From the NCBI GenBank assembly GCA_041191405.1, contig JBEEOW010000034.1, positions 1-38,071 of the forward strand: DNA of 38,071 nt, in the 5' to 3' direction. Below, in pieces: positions 24,975-33,667 of the stretch. The notes beneath the pieces were generated by a model that saw nothing but the letters and a program-made list of their open reading frames with translations, ran no database searches and was not told where the DNA came from. The translations under genes and the position numbers were made by a program. The DNA is from JBEEOW01 sp041191405 (lineage in GTDB: Bacteria > Bacteroidota > Bacteroidia > Cytophagales > UBA9547). Within the stretch, counting starts at the first letter, position 1; each line of letters begins with the position of its first letter.

Positions 24975-26165
24975 ATGTTAGAAAAAATAAAAGCACTTGC
25001 GGCTGAAATTACGCCAAAAGTGATAGCACATAGGCATCACTTACACGCCAATCCTGAACTTTCGTTTCAAGAATATAATACCGCAGTTTATGTAACCGAA
25101 CAATTAAAAGCAATTGGTTTAGAACCTCAAACTGGCATAGCAGGTACAGGTGTGGTGGCTTTGATTAAAGGTAAAAATCCAGAAAGCAAAACTATTGCTC
25201 TGCGTGCTGACATGGACGCTTTGCCAATCACAGAAGCTAATGATGTGTCTTATAAATCGAAAAATGTAGGTGTAATGCATGCCTGCGGACACGATGTGCA
25301 CACATCATCATTACTTGGTACTGCGGCAATTTTAAATCAATTGAAAGACGAATTTGAAGGTACTATAAAACTTATTTTTCAACCAGGAGAAGAGTTGATT
25401 CCTGGCGGTGCTTCATTGATGATAAATGAAGGTGTACTTGAAAACCCAATGGTTGAGAAAATTTTGGGTCAGCATGTGATGCCACTTTTACCTGCGGGAA
25501 CTGTTGGGTTTAGAGGAGGAATGTACATGGCTAGTGCCGACGAAATTTACATGACAGTAAAAGGGAAAGGTGGACATGGTGCAATGCCAGAACAAAATAT
25601 TGATACTGTGCTTATTGCCTCTCACATTATTGTGGCAATGCAACAAATAATTAGTAGAAACTGTAGCCCCAAAGTGCCATCTGTACTTTCATTTGGAAAA
25701 GTAATTGCAAATGGAGCAACCAACATTATCCCTAACGAGGTATTTATTGAAGGAACTTTCCGTGCAATGGATGAAGTTTGGAGAGCACAGGCACATGAAA
25801 AAATTGTAAAACTTGCAACTACTTTAGCCGAAAGTATGGGTGGTAGTTGCGAAATTGAAATCAGAAAGGGATATCCTTTCTTAAAAAACAATCCTGAATT
25901 AACAGCAAAAATGAAACAAGCAGCTGTTGAATATGCTGGAGCTGAAAATGTGGTTGATTTAGATTTATGGATGGCAGCAGAAGATTTTGCATTTTACACA
26001 CAAAAAGCAGATGCTTGTTTTTACAGATTAGGCACAAGAAACGAAGAAAGAGGAATTACTTCATCCATCCACACTCCTACTTTTGATATTGACGAATCAG
26101 CACTAGATTTAGGTCCGGGTTTAATGGCTTGGTTAGCTGTAACTGAGTTGAGTTTGTTAAAATAA
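24975..26165 (+). CDS. M20D-family amidohydrolase (N-acyl-amino-acid type)
   Basis: This encodes 396 residues, the usual length. The metal ligands and catalytic residues are in place: ALRADMDALP, MHACGHDVHTS (101-111), FQPGEE, and a C-terminal EDFAFY. The dimerisation insert is marked by GKGGHGAMPEQNIDTV. The family removes acyl groups from N-acyl amino acids or related amides (hippurate, N-acetyl-diaminopimelate, auxin conjugates), and the exact substrate cannot be read from sequence. It is cytoplasmic. It may be co-transcribed with the SPOR gene and ends before a long hairpin. Confidence 0.87.
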   Translation: MLEKIKALAAEITPKVIAHRHHLHANPELSFQEYNTAVYVTEQLKAIGLEPQTGIAGTGVVALIKGKNPESKTIALRADMDALPITEANDVSYKSKNVGVMHACGHDVHTSSLLGTAAILNQLKDEFEGTIKLIFQPGEELIPGGASLMINEGVLENPMVEKILGQHVMPLLPAGTVGFRGGMYMASADEIYMTVKGKGGHGAMPEQNIDTVLIASHIIVAMQQIISRNCSPKVPSVLSFGKVIANGATNIIPNEVFIEGTFRAMDEVWRAQAHEKIVKLATTLAESMGGSCEIEIRKGYPFLKNNPELTAKMKQAAVEYAGAENVVDLDLWMAAEDFAFYTQKADACFYRLGTRNEERGITSSIHTPTFDIDESALDLGPGLMAWLAVTELSLLK

Positions 26166-26177
26166 AACAAAATTTAA

Positions 26178-26234
26178 ATTTAGTAATTCAAGTCTTTCAT
26201 CAATATTTAAAATGATTGACTTGAATTACTAAAT
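26178..26234. terminator. Perfect 17-bp hairpin upstream of mtaB
   Basis: ATTTAGTAATTCAAGTC (26178-26194) is exactly complementary to 26218-26234, with a 23-nt loop. It lies between two same-strand genes, 13 bp after the amidohydrolase stop, and probably ends that transcript. It is A+T-rich and lacks a long T-run. Confidence 0.5.
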
Positions 26235-26281
26235 CATTTATAAACACTTTTTTGTAAATTGCAGACTAATTTAAAAATTCA

Positions 26282-27607
26282 ATGAAAAAAGTAGCCTTTT
26301 ATACTCTCGGATGTAAATTAAACTATTCCGAAACTTCAACAATTTCTAGAATGTTTGAAGATAAAGGCTATAAGAAAGTTGAATTTAATGATACTCCTGA
26401 TATTTTTATTATCAACACTTGTTCGGTAACTGATAATGCGGATAAAAAGTGTAAAAAAATTGTAAAAGAAGCGAAAAAGATTTCACCTAATGCTTATGTA
26501 ACTATTATTGGTTGTTACGCTCAATTAAAACCTAAAGAAATATCTGATATTGAAGGTGTTGATGCTGTGCTTGGTGCTGCTGAAAAGTTTCAATTAATTG
26601 ATTTATTGGATGGTTTTGTTAAACCTGAAACAACCAAAATCTTTGCATCAGAAGTTAGTACTGCACAAACTTTTAATCATTCATATTCAATCAACGACAG
26701 AACTCGTACATTTTTAAAGGTGCAAGATGGCTGTAATTATTCATGTACTTTTTGTACAATTCCATTGGCTAGAGGCGAAAGTAGATCAGATACTATTGAA
26801 AATATACTTAAAACAGCCCACGAAATTGCGCAAACAGATGCAAAAGAGGTTGTTTTAACAGGTGTAAATATTGGAGATTTTGGTTTGCAAAACGGCAAAC
26901 GTGAAGAACGTTTTATTGATTTAATCAAGGCTTTAGATGTAATTGAAGGTATTGATAGATTCAGAATTTCTTCTATTGAACCAAACTTACTTACCAACGA
27001 AACTATTGATTTTGTAGCAGATTCTCAGCGATTTGTACCTCACTTTCATATTCCATTACAATCAGGTTCAAATAAAATTTTGAAACTGATGCGACGTCGA
27101 TATCAAAGAGAATTGTATGCTGAAAGAATTGCGCATATAAAATCAAGAATGCCACATTGCTGTATTGGTGTTGATGTAATTACTGGCTTCCCTGGCGAAA
27201 CAGAAGAAGATTTTTTAGATACATATCAGTTTATCAATGAATTAAATGTTTCTTATTTGCACGTATTTACCTATTCTGAAAGAGAAAATACACAAGCAAT
27301 TCACTTGGAAGGTGTTGTTCCTCAAGCAGAACGTAACCGTAGAACTTCTATGTTACGCATACTTTCTGAGAAAAAAAGAAGAGCTTTTTACGAACAAAAT
27401 ATTGGTAGTATAACCACTGTTTTATTTGAAGAAGACATTGAAAACAACATAATGCATGGTTTTACTCAAAACTATATTAGAGTAAGGGCTAAATATGACC
27501 CATTATTAATCAACGAATTAAAGAAAGTTCAATTAACATCTATTGTTGAAGGCGACCCAATATTAGTTGATGTAATTGATGTTGAAACTGAAATTTTAGA
27601 ACATTAA
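26282..27607 (+). CDS. mtaB: tRNA (t6A37) methylthiotransferase
   Basis: This encodes 441 residues. MtaB converts t6A at tRNA position 37 to ms2t6A using two [4Fe-4S] clusters. The N-terminal UPF0004 domain has Cys11 (LGCKLNYSE), Cys47 (NTCSVT) and Cys78 (IGCYAQ). The radical-SAM motif CNYSCTFC gives Cys151, Cys155 and Cys158. A TRAM-like end (about 380-441) finishes the protein. CKLN rather than CQMN after the first Cys, and length near 440, favour MtaB over MiaB or RimO. It is followed by a strong palindrome shared with a convergent gene. Confidence 0.93.
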   Translation: MKKVAFYTLGCKLNYSETSTISRMFEDKGYKKVEFNDTPDIFIINTCSVTDNADKKCKKIVKEAKKISPNAYVTIIGCYAQLKPKEISDIEGVDAVLGAAEKFQLIDLLDGFVKPETTKIFASEVSTAQTFNHSYSINDRTRTFLKVQDGCNYSCTFCTIPLARGESRSDTIENILKTAHEIAQTDAKEVVLTGVNIGDFGLQNGKREERFIDLIKALDVIEGIDRFRISSIEPNLLTNETIDFVADSQRFVPHFHIPLQSGSNKILKLMRRRYQRELYAERIAHIKSRMPHCCIGVDVITGFPGETEEDFLDTYQFINELNVSYLHVFTYSERENTQAIHLEGVVPQAERNRRTSMLRILSEKKRRAFYEQNIGSITTVLFEEDIENNIMHGFTQNYIRVRAKYDPLLINELKKVQLTSIVEGDPILVDVIDVETEILEH

Positions 27608-27608
27608 T

Positions 27609-27655
27609 TTTATCAAGACCTGTTAGGTTTTAAAAACCTGACAGGTCTTGATAAA
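27609..27655. terminator. 22-bp palindrome between convergent genes
   Basis: TTTATCAAGACCTGTTAGG and onward (27609-27630) pairs with 27634-27655 over 22 positions with one G-T pair and a 3-nt loop. It lies between mtaB and the minus-strand transglutaminase gene and so can serve both. The AGACCTGTCAGGTTT word recurs in many Bacteroidota genomes as I recall, so this may be a dispersed palindromic repeat reused as a terminator. Confidence 0.7.
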
Positions 27656-27662
27656 GTTAATT

Positions 27663-28502
27663 TCAATAAACAATACCACCAACTTCGCCATCCCACACAA
27701 TTTCTTCAAATGGCTCAATAGCAATACATTCAATATTCATAAGAGTGCAATAAGTGTTTCCATAAAAACTAGCAACAGGAGCTTCGGTGGCATCTTTTCC
27801 ATTGGCAATTTTTACCAAACCGTTTAATGGCGCCAGCTTAGTTGGGTCAAAAACAATCCATTCTCCAGCAATATAAGCCTCAAAACAAGCATGAATATCA
27901 GGTGGCGCTAATTGATATGTATAAGAAGTAAAATACCTCGCAGGAATATCCAAAGCCCTACACAATGCAATTCCTAAATGTGCAAAATCCTTACAAACTC
28001 CTTCACGTTGTACCAAAGTATCATTTGCAGATGTATTTGAAGAAGTTACCCCTGGAGTGTAATCTATGTTATTAAAAATCCAATCGTTAATGGCTAATAC
28101 TTTCTCAAAATTAGAAGTATAATAACCAAATTCTTTGTTAACAAACTTAATAAACTTATCAGATTCACAATGTCGGCTTGGTGCAATGAAGGGCAAAACT
28201 TCATTGTCTAAATCGGTAATTGCTGTTGCTTGAAGTAATTGATTTCTTGAAATTTGTTTGCAAAAAACTTCAACTTCGGTTTGATAATTTATTTGAATAG
28301 TTTGCCCTTGCTTGGCATTAAATTTCAAAAAACGTGTATCATTATTTGCCAATGAAAACTCTTTATAAACAATGTTATTTGAAACAGTAAACAATTCAGA
28401 AATAACATGTTGCGATCTAGATTTTGCAACTTGAATATTCAAGAAAAATGCTGTATCAGCATAAACCTCATATACTAGTTCGCTTTTTATTTTGTATTTC
28501 AT
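27663..28502 (-). CDS. Second transglutaminase-like protein
   Basis: This encodes 279 residues. A beta-rich N-terminal domain (about 1-100) precedes a transglutaminase core with Cys170 (REGVCKDFAH), His204 (PPDIHACFEAY) and Asp219 (WIVFDPTK). There is no signal peptide. It is not a close relative of the operon copy at 4589-5434: the N-terminal domain differs, and only the catalytic blocks align. It may process a cytoplasmic peptide substrate. No ATP-grasp or alpha-E gene is beside it. It probably follows the helicase gene on the same strand, separated by an inverted repeat. Confidence 0.85.
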   Translation of the reverse strand: MKYKIKSELVYEVYADTAFFLNIQVAKSRSQHVISELFTVSNNIVYKEFSLANNDTRFLKFNAKQGQTIQINYQTEVEVFCKQISRNQLLQATAITDLDNEVLPFIAPSRHCESDKFIKFVNKEFGYYTSNFEKVLAINDWIFNNIDYTPGVTSSNTSANDTLVQREGVCKDFAHLGIALCRALDIPARYFTSYTYQLAPPDIHACFEAYIAGEWIVFDPTKLAPLNGLVKIANGKDATEAPVASFYGNTYCTLMNIECIAIEPFEEIVWDGEVGGIVY

Positions 28503-28511
28503 GTTTTTTTA

Positions 28512-28597
28512 AGACTTAAGATAAAAGACATAAGATGAATTACTTATAAAATAAAGAAACTTAAAATCTGATGTCTTAAGTCTTCCGTCTTAAGTCT
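28512..28597. repeat. Imperfect inverted repeat of AGACTTAAGA words
   Basis: The left arm (28512-28536) and the right arm (28566-28597) are imperfect complements built from AGACTTAAGA and related words. They could fold into a long hairpin between the helicase and transglutaminase genes. Similar words (AGACTGAAGA, GAAGACTTAA) occur at 5444-5472 and 29941-29980. Confidence 0.5.
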
Positions 28598-29921
28598 AAA
28601 TAACTATAATTTTCACCGATTTATTCTTAATCTTCTCCATTTTTAAAGTCGTAATCAATTCTTTTGATTTAGAAGAAATTACAGCAACATAACTTTCAAA
28701 ATCTTGCACTTCAATTTTTCCAACTTCTTCTTTACTTAATCCGCCTTTTTGAATCAAGTAACCAACAATATCAATTTTGTTGATTTTGTCTTTTTTACCA
28801 AGAGATAATCGCAATGTTGTAAAATCAGCTTCTTGTTTTGGCAAGATATAAGTGCTTGATAATGTTTCAACTATTGGCTCTTGTTCAATAAATGCAGGTA
28901 CAAATTCTTTTTCACCCAAAATCATATAAGCAGTACCTTCGGCATGCATACGGGCAGTACGTCCGTTACGATGTGTGAAAGTTTCTAAAGTTGTAGGTAT
29001 TTGATAATGAACCACAAATTCAATAGTAGGAATATCCAAACCTCTTGATGCTAAGTCGGTAGTAATTAAAATATTATAACTTCCGTTTCTGAATTTTACC
29101 AAGGCAAGTTCACGGTCAACTTGTTCTAATTTGCCGTGATATTGTCCATGAGGAATATCATTTTGTTTTAATAAACTACTAATTCTCTCAACTGCATCTC
29201 TATGATTGCAAAAAATCAAAGTTGGCTTAGTACCGATAGTGCCAAGTAATTTATATAAAACCTCTAATTTATCCTGACGTTCGGCATGTACAACTTTAAA
29301 TGTCAGTTGATTAGAAATAGTATTGCTGATAAACGATAAAGTATGTGGATTATTAATTTGTGCAAAAGGTGGAATATCAATTCCTTGCGTTGCAGAAGTT
29401 AAAATATGTTTTTTTATGTTTACCAAAGTATCAATAATAGTTCCCATTTCAACCTGAAAACCAAATTCTAACGCCTTATCAAATTCATCAAGAACAAGAT
29501 AATTGATAGATTTTGGGTCGAAACTTCCTTTTTCAAGATGGTAAATTACACGTCCGGGTGTACCAACAAGTACCGCTGGCGGATGTTGAAAATTATTTCT
29601 TTCAGTTTTGGTATTATGTCCGCCATAACACGAATTGATTTTAAAACCAGTTCCCATAGCTTTCCAAACTTGTTCAATTTGCAAAGCCAATTCACGAGAA
29701 GGAACCAAAATCAAAGCCTGCACATCTTTGGTATTTTGAGCGTCTAAAAAAGTAAGTAAAGGCAACATAAAAGCCAATGTTTTACCCGAACCAGTAGGCG
29801 AAAGTAAAACCAAATCATTGTCTTTTTTAGTTTTTATAGCTTCTAATACAGCAAGTTGCATCGGGTTAAGTTCTGCAATCTGTAAATTTCTAAGTGCTGT
29901 ATTAATTAATTGATGATTCAT
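28596..29921 (-). CDS. DEAD-box-type RNA helicase with DbpA-like C-terminal domain
   Basis: This encodes 441 residues. Motifs: LNPMQLAVL (Q-like), SPTGSGKT (41-48), PSRELA, TPGR, motif II DEFD (145-148), TSAT (175-178), and motif VI HRNGRTAR (317-324). From about 370 the protein has a DbpA-type RNA-binding fold (NKIDIVGYLIQKGGLSKEEVGKI...). DbpA relatives remodel 23S rRNA during large-subunit assembly. Motif II is DEFD instead of DEAD, and motif VI has Asn and Ala where HRIGRTGR is usual, so the ATPase may behave differently. Motif II keeps its first Asp-Glu pair, so activity is still expected. Confidence 0.87.
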   Translation of the reverse strand: MNHQLINTALRNLQIAELNPMQLAVLEAIKTKKDNDLVLLSPTGSGKTLAFMLPLLTFLDAQNTKDVQALILVPSRELALQIEQVWKAMGTGFKINSCYGGHNTKTERNNFQHPPAVLVGTPGRVIYHLEKGSFDPKSINYLVLDEFDKALEFGFQVEMGTIIDTLVNIKKHILTSATQGIDIPPFAQINNPHTLSFISNTISNQLTFKVVHAERQDKLEVLYKLLGTIGTKPTLIFCNHRDAVERISSLLKQNDIPHGQYHGKLEQVDRELALVKFRNGSYNILITTDLASRGLDIPTIEFVVHYQIPTTLETFTHRNGRTARMHAEGTAYMILGEKEFVPAFIEQEPIVETLSSTYILPKQEADFTTLRLSLGKKDKINKIDIVGYLIQKGGLSKEEVGKIEVQDFESYVAVISSKSKELITTLKMEKIKNKSVKIIVI

Positions 29922-29944
29922 TGTTGATTTTTTTTAAACAGAAG

Positions 29945-29978
29945 ACTTAAAATACTAGACATAAGACTAGTTTTAAGT
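29945..29978. repeat. Hairpin upstream of the helicase gene
   Basis: ACTTAAAA..CTAG pairs with CTAGTTTTAAGT around an 8-nt loop with a 2-nt bulge. It lies between the small membrane-protein gene and the helicase gene and may end the rarA transcript. Confidence 0.4.
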
Positions 29979-30037
29979 ATTTACAAAAATAGCGAAATAA
30001 AAGGGATTAAAATTTTATTTGGAGAGAATTAGAGTTT

Positions 30038-30574
30038 TTACTCTTCTAAAAGACCTTCTATATAATAACTATCAACATCTTGTTGATAAATAAATGAAAT
30101 CGGAAATCCACAATATTGAAAATCTATTTTGGATATTTCTATCATATAAAAGTCTATGTGATTTAATTCATCAAATTTAAACATTATTGATCTATAATGA
30201 TTGGACAATAAAACAGCATAAAATATATTTCTGCCATGTTTATGATTTACATAATATTGACAAATTTTAAATTCTATTGGTTTATTGTATTCAAAAGTAT
30301 AATCATACAAATTTCCAACAAAACTCCTAATTTGTAAATTGATTGTATTTAACTGATTATTAATTACGATAACATTTCTTTTGCTTTTGATATAGCATAA
30401 ATAAATCAGATAAACAACTTCAAAAAAAAGTAAAAAATATTTTTTTTGAGTAATTGCAAAAGCTGTTAGTACTATCAAAATTCCTAGACCAATAATAAAA
30501 GCGGTAGATCTACTTTTAAAAGTTATCTCAAGATTATTATTATCAATTTTCCTAATCAATTTATCAATACCCAT
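30038..30574 (-). CDS. Small membrane protein of unknown function
   Basis: This encodes 178 residues. Two adjacent membrane helices (about 23-40 and 46-63) are followed by a soluble, aromatic-rich domain ending YYIEGLLEE. The ATG overlaps the end of rarA by 11 bp, so it is probably translated by coupling to it. The layout resembles PH-like membrane proteins, but I see no diagnostic motif. A link to rarA is by position only. Confidence 0.65.
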   Translation of the reverse strand: MGIDKLIRKIDNNNLEITFKSRSTAFIIGLGILIVLTAFAITQKKYFLLFFEVVYLIYLCYIKSKRNVIVINNQLNTINLQIRSFVGNLYDYTFEYNKPIEFKICQYYVNHKHGRNIFYAVLLSNHYRSIMFKFDELNHIDFYMIEISKIDFQYCGFPISFIYQQDVDSYYIEGLLEE

Positions 30575-31823
30575 ATTTCCCTTTCCAGTTTTGGTGCAAT
30601 TTGGCTCTCATTTCATTTTCACGAGGATTATTTCCTGGCACATAAAACAATGTATTTTCCAATCCATCTGGGAAATATTCTTGGTGTACAAAATTACCTT
30701 CAAAATCATGGGCATATTGATATTGTTTCCCGTAACCCAAATTTTTCATCAATTTGGTAGGAGCATTTCGTAAGTGTAAAGGAACTGCACCTGCACCATT
30801 TTGTTTCACAAAGGCTCTTGCACGCTTAATCGCCGAATAAGAAGCATTACTTTTTGCCGATGCAGCCAAATAAGTTACAGCTTGTGCCAATACAATTTCA
30901 GCTTCGGGCATACCAATCACATTCACCGCCTGAAAACATTCATTTGCAATCACCAACGCTGTTGGGTTAGCATTACCAATATCTTCTGCAGCTAAAATTA
31001 ACAACCTACGAGCAATAAATTTTATATCTTCCCCAGCTTCCAACATTACAGCTAACCAATAAATAGCAGCATTGGGGTCAGAACCTCTAATTGATTTTAT
31101 AAATGCCGAAATAATGTCATAATGTTGCTCGCCATTTTTATCATACATCACCAACTTTTGTTGCGCAACTTCCATTACCAAAGTATTTGTAATAGGTTCG
31201 CCCTGTGCTTGCATGGAAACTAATTCAAACAAATTCAATAACTTACGAGCATCTCCACCGCTTAATTGTAATAATGCTTCGGTTTCTTGAATAATTGGTT
31301 TGGTGGCAGCAATTATTGCATCTTGTTCAGCTGCTCTATTTATAAGTGAAACCAAATCATCTTCGCTCAAAGCTTTTAAAATATAAACCTGACACCTACT
31401 TAACAAAGCAGGTATCACTTCAAAGCTCGGATTTTCGGTAGTTGCTCCGATTAAAGTGATAAATCCACGTTCGACAGCATTTAAAAGAGCATCTTGTTGT
31501 GCTTTGTTAAATCTATGAATTTCATCTATAAATAAAATTGTATTGCCTTGAATTTTAGCATTTTCAATTACTTCACGCACATCTTTTACACCAGCACTAA
31601 TTGCAGAAAGTGTAACCGATTTTCGTTTAAGTGTATTGGCAATCAAAGAAACCAAGGTTGTTTTTCCTACACCAGGAGGCCCCCAAAGTAAAATACTTGG
31701 AAGTGATTTGTTTTCAATCATCCTGCGAATTGGTCCATTTGAACCAACTAAATGACTTTGTCCGACATACTCATCAATACTTTGTGGACGCAAACGCTCG
31801 GCAAGTGGTGTAGTTGCTAACAT
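30564..31823 (-). CDS. rarA: Replication-associated recombination protein A
   Basis: This encodes 419 residues. It is an AAA+ ATPase of the clamp-loader group that acts at stalled replication forks. The start has PLAERLRPQSIDEYVGQ, Walker A GPPGVGKT (48-55), Walker B ILFIDEIHRF and sensor 1 IGATTENPSF. The C-terminal tetramerisation part has YWLAVMLEAGED and later HLRNAPTKLMKNLGYG, typical of RarA/MgsA. The gene is divergent from the DMT transporter, with 81 bp between starts. Confidence 0.95.
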   Translation of the reverse strand: MLATTPLAERLRPQSIDEYVGQSHLVGSNGPIRRMIENKSLPSILLWGPPGVGKTTLVSLIANTLKRKSVTLSAISAGVKDVREVIENAKIQGNTILFIDEIHRFNKAQQDALLNAVERGFITLIGATTENPSFEVIPALLSRCQVYILKALSEDDLVSLINRAAEQDAIIAATKPIIQETEALLQLSGGDARKLLNLFELVSMQAQGEPITNTLVMEVAQQKLVMYDKNGEQHYDIISAFIKSIRGSDPNAAIYWLAVMLEAGEDIKFIARRLLILAAEDIGNANPTALVIANECFQAVNVIGMPEAEIVLAQAVTYLAASAKSNASYSAIKRARAFVKQNGAGAVPLHLRNAPTKLMKNLGYGKQYQYAHDFEGNFVHQEYFPDGLENTLFYVPGNNPRENEMRAKLHQNWKGKYGY

Positions 31824-31904
31824 TTAAATTTCTATTTGAAGCAATGAATTTACATTTTTAATTTAAATACAGCTATTTTTATTCGCAAATCGTAATAGTC
31901 CCGC

Positions 31905-32792
31905 ATGGAAACGAGCCGAAATCAAATTCTAAAAGCGCATATTTTACTGATAATGATGACCTTTGTAGGCGGTCTACACTTCATTATTGCTAAAGTTTTA
32001 ATGCCTCAATACATTGCTCCTTCGGGAATGATTTTGGTTAGAGTGTTGGCTGCCTTTGTATTTTTTGGCTTAATTCATTTTTTTTCATCTGAAAAAACAA
32101 ATTTCGAGCGACAGGATTATTGGCGTGTAATTATTTGTGCTTTACTGGGTGTTGCAGTTAATCAACTCATGTTTTTCAATGGTTTAGCACTTTCAAAACC
32201 CATCAATGCTTCATTAATTATGCTTGTTTCCCCTGTTGAAGTATTGGTTATTTCAATATTGGTGCTCAAATTAAAAGTTAAATGGTGGCAAATTTTAGGC
32301 GTTATTTTAGGAATAACTGGAGCATTCTTTTTGATATTTTCAAATCATGCACAACAAGCCCACGAAGTATTACTTGGCGATATTTTCATTTTTATTAATG
32401 CCACCGCTTGGAGCTTTTATGTTGTTTTGGTAACTCCATTAATGCGAAAATATCCACCATTTAAAGTACTTACTTATACTTTTGCATGGGGAATATTATT
32501 TGTATTACCTTTTGGTTATCAAGATTTAGTAAAAGTTGATTGGCACATATTACCCATGGTTGCTTGGGAAGCATTTGTATATGTAATAGTGTTGGCTACA
32601 TTTTTCAATTACTATGTAAATACCATTGTGTTGAAATATATTACACCTGCACAAGCGGGAGTATATGTATATTTTCAGCCAGTTGTAGCTAGTTTAGTTG
32701 CAGTATTTTTAGGAAGAGATGATTTGACTTTTCAAAAAATTACTTTTGCTTGTTTGATATTTTTAGGCGTGTATTTGGTGAGTAAAAAGTGA
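31905..32792 (+). CDS. DMT-superfamily transporter (EamA repeats)
   Basis: This encodes 295 residues with ten hydrophobic helices in two EamA repeats. Each repeat has its own P-rich substrate-side loop (APSGMILVRVLAAF in the first, TPAQAGVYVYFQPVVASL in the second). Family members export or import amino acids, nucleotide precursors or other metabolites; the substrate is not deducible. The short basic tail VSKK faces the cytoplasm. It is a single gene, and a dispersed repeat lies downstream. Confidence 0.9.
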   Translation: METSRNQILKAHILLIMMTFVGGLHFIIAKVLMPQYIAPSGMILVRVLAAFVFFGLIHFFSSEKTNFERQDYWRVIICALLGVAVNQLMFFNGLALSKPINASLIMLVSPVEVLVISILVLKLKVKWWQILGVILGITGAFFLIFSNHAQQAHEVLLGDIFIFINATAWSFYVVLVTPLMRKYPPFKVLTYTFAWGILFVLPFGYQDLVKVDWHILPMVAWEAFVYVIVLATFFNYYVNTIVLKYITPAQAGVYVYFQPVVASLVAVFLGRDDLTFQKITFACLIFLGVYLVSKK

Positions 32793-32906
32793 GTTAAGAG
32801 TTTTAATCTGATTATTTTTTTTGCTTTTATCGCTTGATTTCAATTGTACAGATTATAGCTACTTTGACATTCTACATCCAAATGATACTTTTTAGCTTAA
32901 CAATTA

Positions 32907-32951
32907 GTCCCATCGGGACGAAGATATCATAGGCAAGGGTTTCAACCAATG
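32907..32951 (+). repeat. Dispersed Bacteroidota-type repeat (GTCCC-ATC-GGGAC)
   Basis: GTCCC (32907-32911), loop ATC, GGGAC, then a short spacer with ATATCATAGG, then AAGGGTTTCAACC. The two-part layout and the GGGTTTCAACC tail are, from memory, common in intergenic DNA of this phylum. The second arm is degraded here. Function is unknown. Confidence 0.5.
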
Positions 32952-32980
32952 TATTTTGTTAAATATATTTAAATAAAAAA

Positions 32981-33007
32981 ACACCAAGCTAAATCTTAAC
33001 TTGGTGT
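32981..33007 (-). terminator. Intrinsic terminator of the TPR gene
   Basis: ACACCAAG and CTTGGTGT pair over 8 bp. Read on the minus strand the hairpin is followed by TTTTTTT. It lies 31 bp past the stop of the minus-strand gene. Confidence 0.7.
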
Positions 33008-33038
33008 CCCTTTAATTGTTTTTCCTAAAAAATGTCCT

Positions 33039-33575
33039 TTATCTTAATACAACTGTTTGTAGTTGTGATTTGTTGTGTTCTTCACAAATTGTTACTAAAC
33101 ATAACACATCATTTTTTGATTTTTCAAGATGTATACTGTTTTCTGTGGTTTTAACTTCTTTGGCAACAAATGTGTAATTCAATGTAGAAAGCTCTGATAA
33201 GTAAGCTTTTAAATATTTTTCAGCCTCAATATAGTTTTTATCTAAAAACAATGCTCTACCAATGTAATAATCAATCACGAAGGAAGTTTGACCTTCTTTT
33301 TTTGCATTTTTTAAGTAAGTTAAAGCTTTATGACTTTCTGGTGTACTTAAATAACACATGCCAATCATATAATCAAAGTAATTTCCTTTATCTACTTTAG
33401 CTGAATCTAAGTGTAAAAATAAATTCAATGCTAATTTATAATCTCCATTTCCAAATGCTCTATATGCTTGAGTTTCTAATTTGTTTAACTCTTTATTTGA
33501 TTGCGCATTTGCTTGTGTAAACATCAATCCAGAAATTAAAATACTGATTGATAAAATAAATAATTGCTTTTTCAT
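33039..33575 (-). CDS. Secreted TPR-repeat protein
   Basis: This encodes 178 residues from the ATG at 33575. This start is chosen because a signal peptide follows at once (MKKQLFILSISILISG, then LMFTQANAQ); the longer frame upstream has no plausible start context. Three tetratricopeptide-like helical pairs follow (AYRAFGNGDYKLALNLFLHL, YFDYMIGMCYL..., DYYIGRALFLDKNYIEAEKYL). Such periplasmic TPR proteins usually act as scaffolds. A promoter with both elements lies upstream and a terminator downstream, so it is monocistronic. No specific role can be given. Confidence 0.75.
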   Translation of the reverse strand: MKKQLFILSISILISGLMFTQANAQSNKELNKLETQAYRAFGNGDYKLALNLFLHLDSAKVDKGNYFDYMIGMCYLSTPESHKALTYLKNAKKEGQTSFVIDYYIGRALFLDKNYIEAEKYLKAYLSELSTLNYTFVAKEVKTTENSIHLEKSKNDVLCLVTICEEHNKSQLQTVVLR

Positions 33576-33635
33576 AATTGTACTTTTGGTGGCAATTCCG
33601 CTTTGTTGCCTTTCGTTTAACTTGTTATTATAATA

Positions 33636-33667
33636 CAAATTTAAATGCTTTATTTTTAGCAAACAAA
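33636..33667 (-). promoter_or_regulatory. Promoter of the TPR gene
   Basis: On the minus strand TTTG (33664-33667), a 20-bp spacer, then TAAATTTG (33636-33643), matching the phylum's TTTG / TAnnTTTG promoter at normal spacing. It predicts a leader of about 55 nt. Confidence 0.55.
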
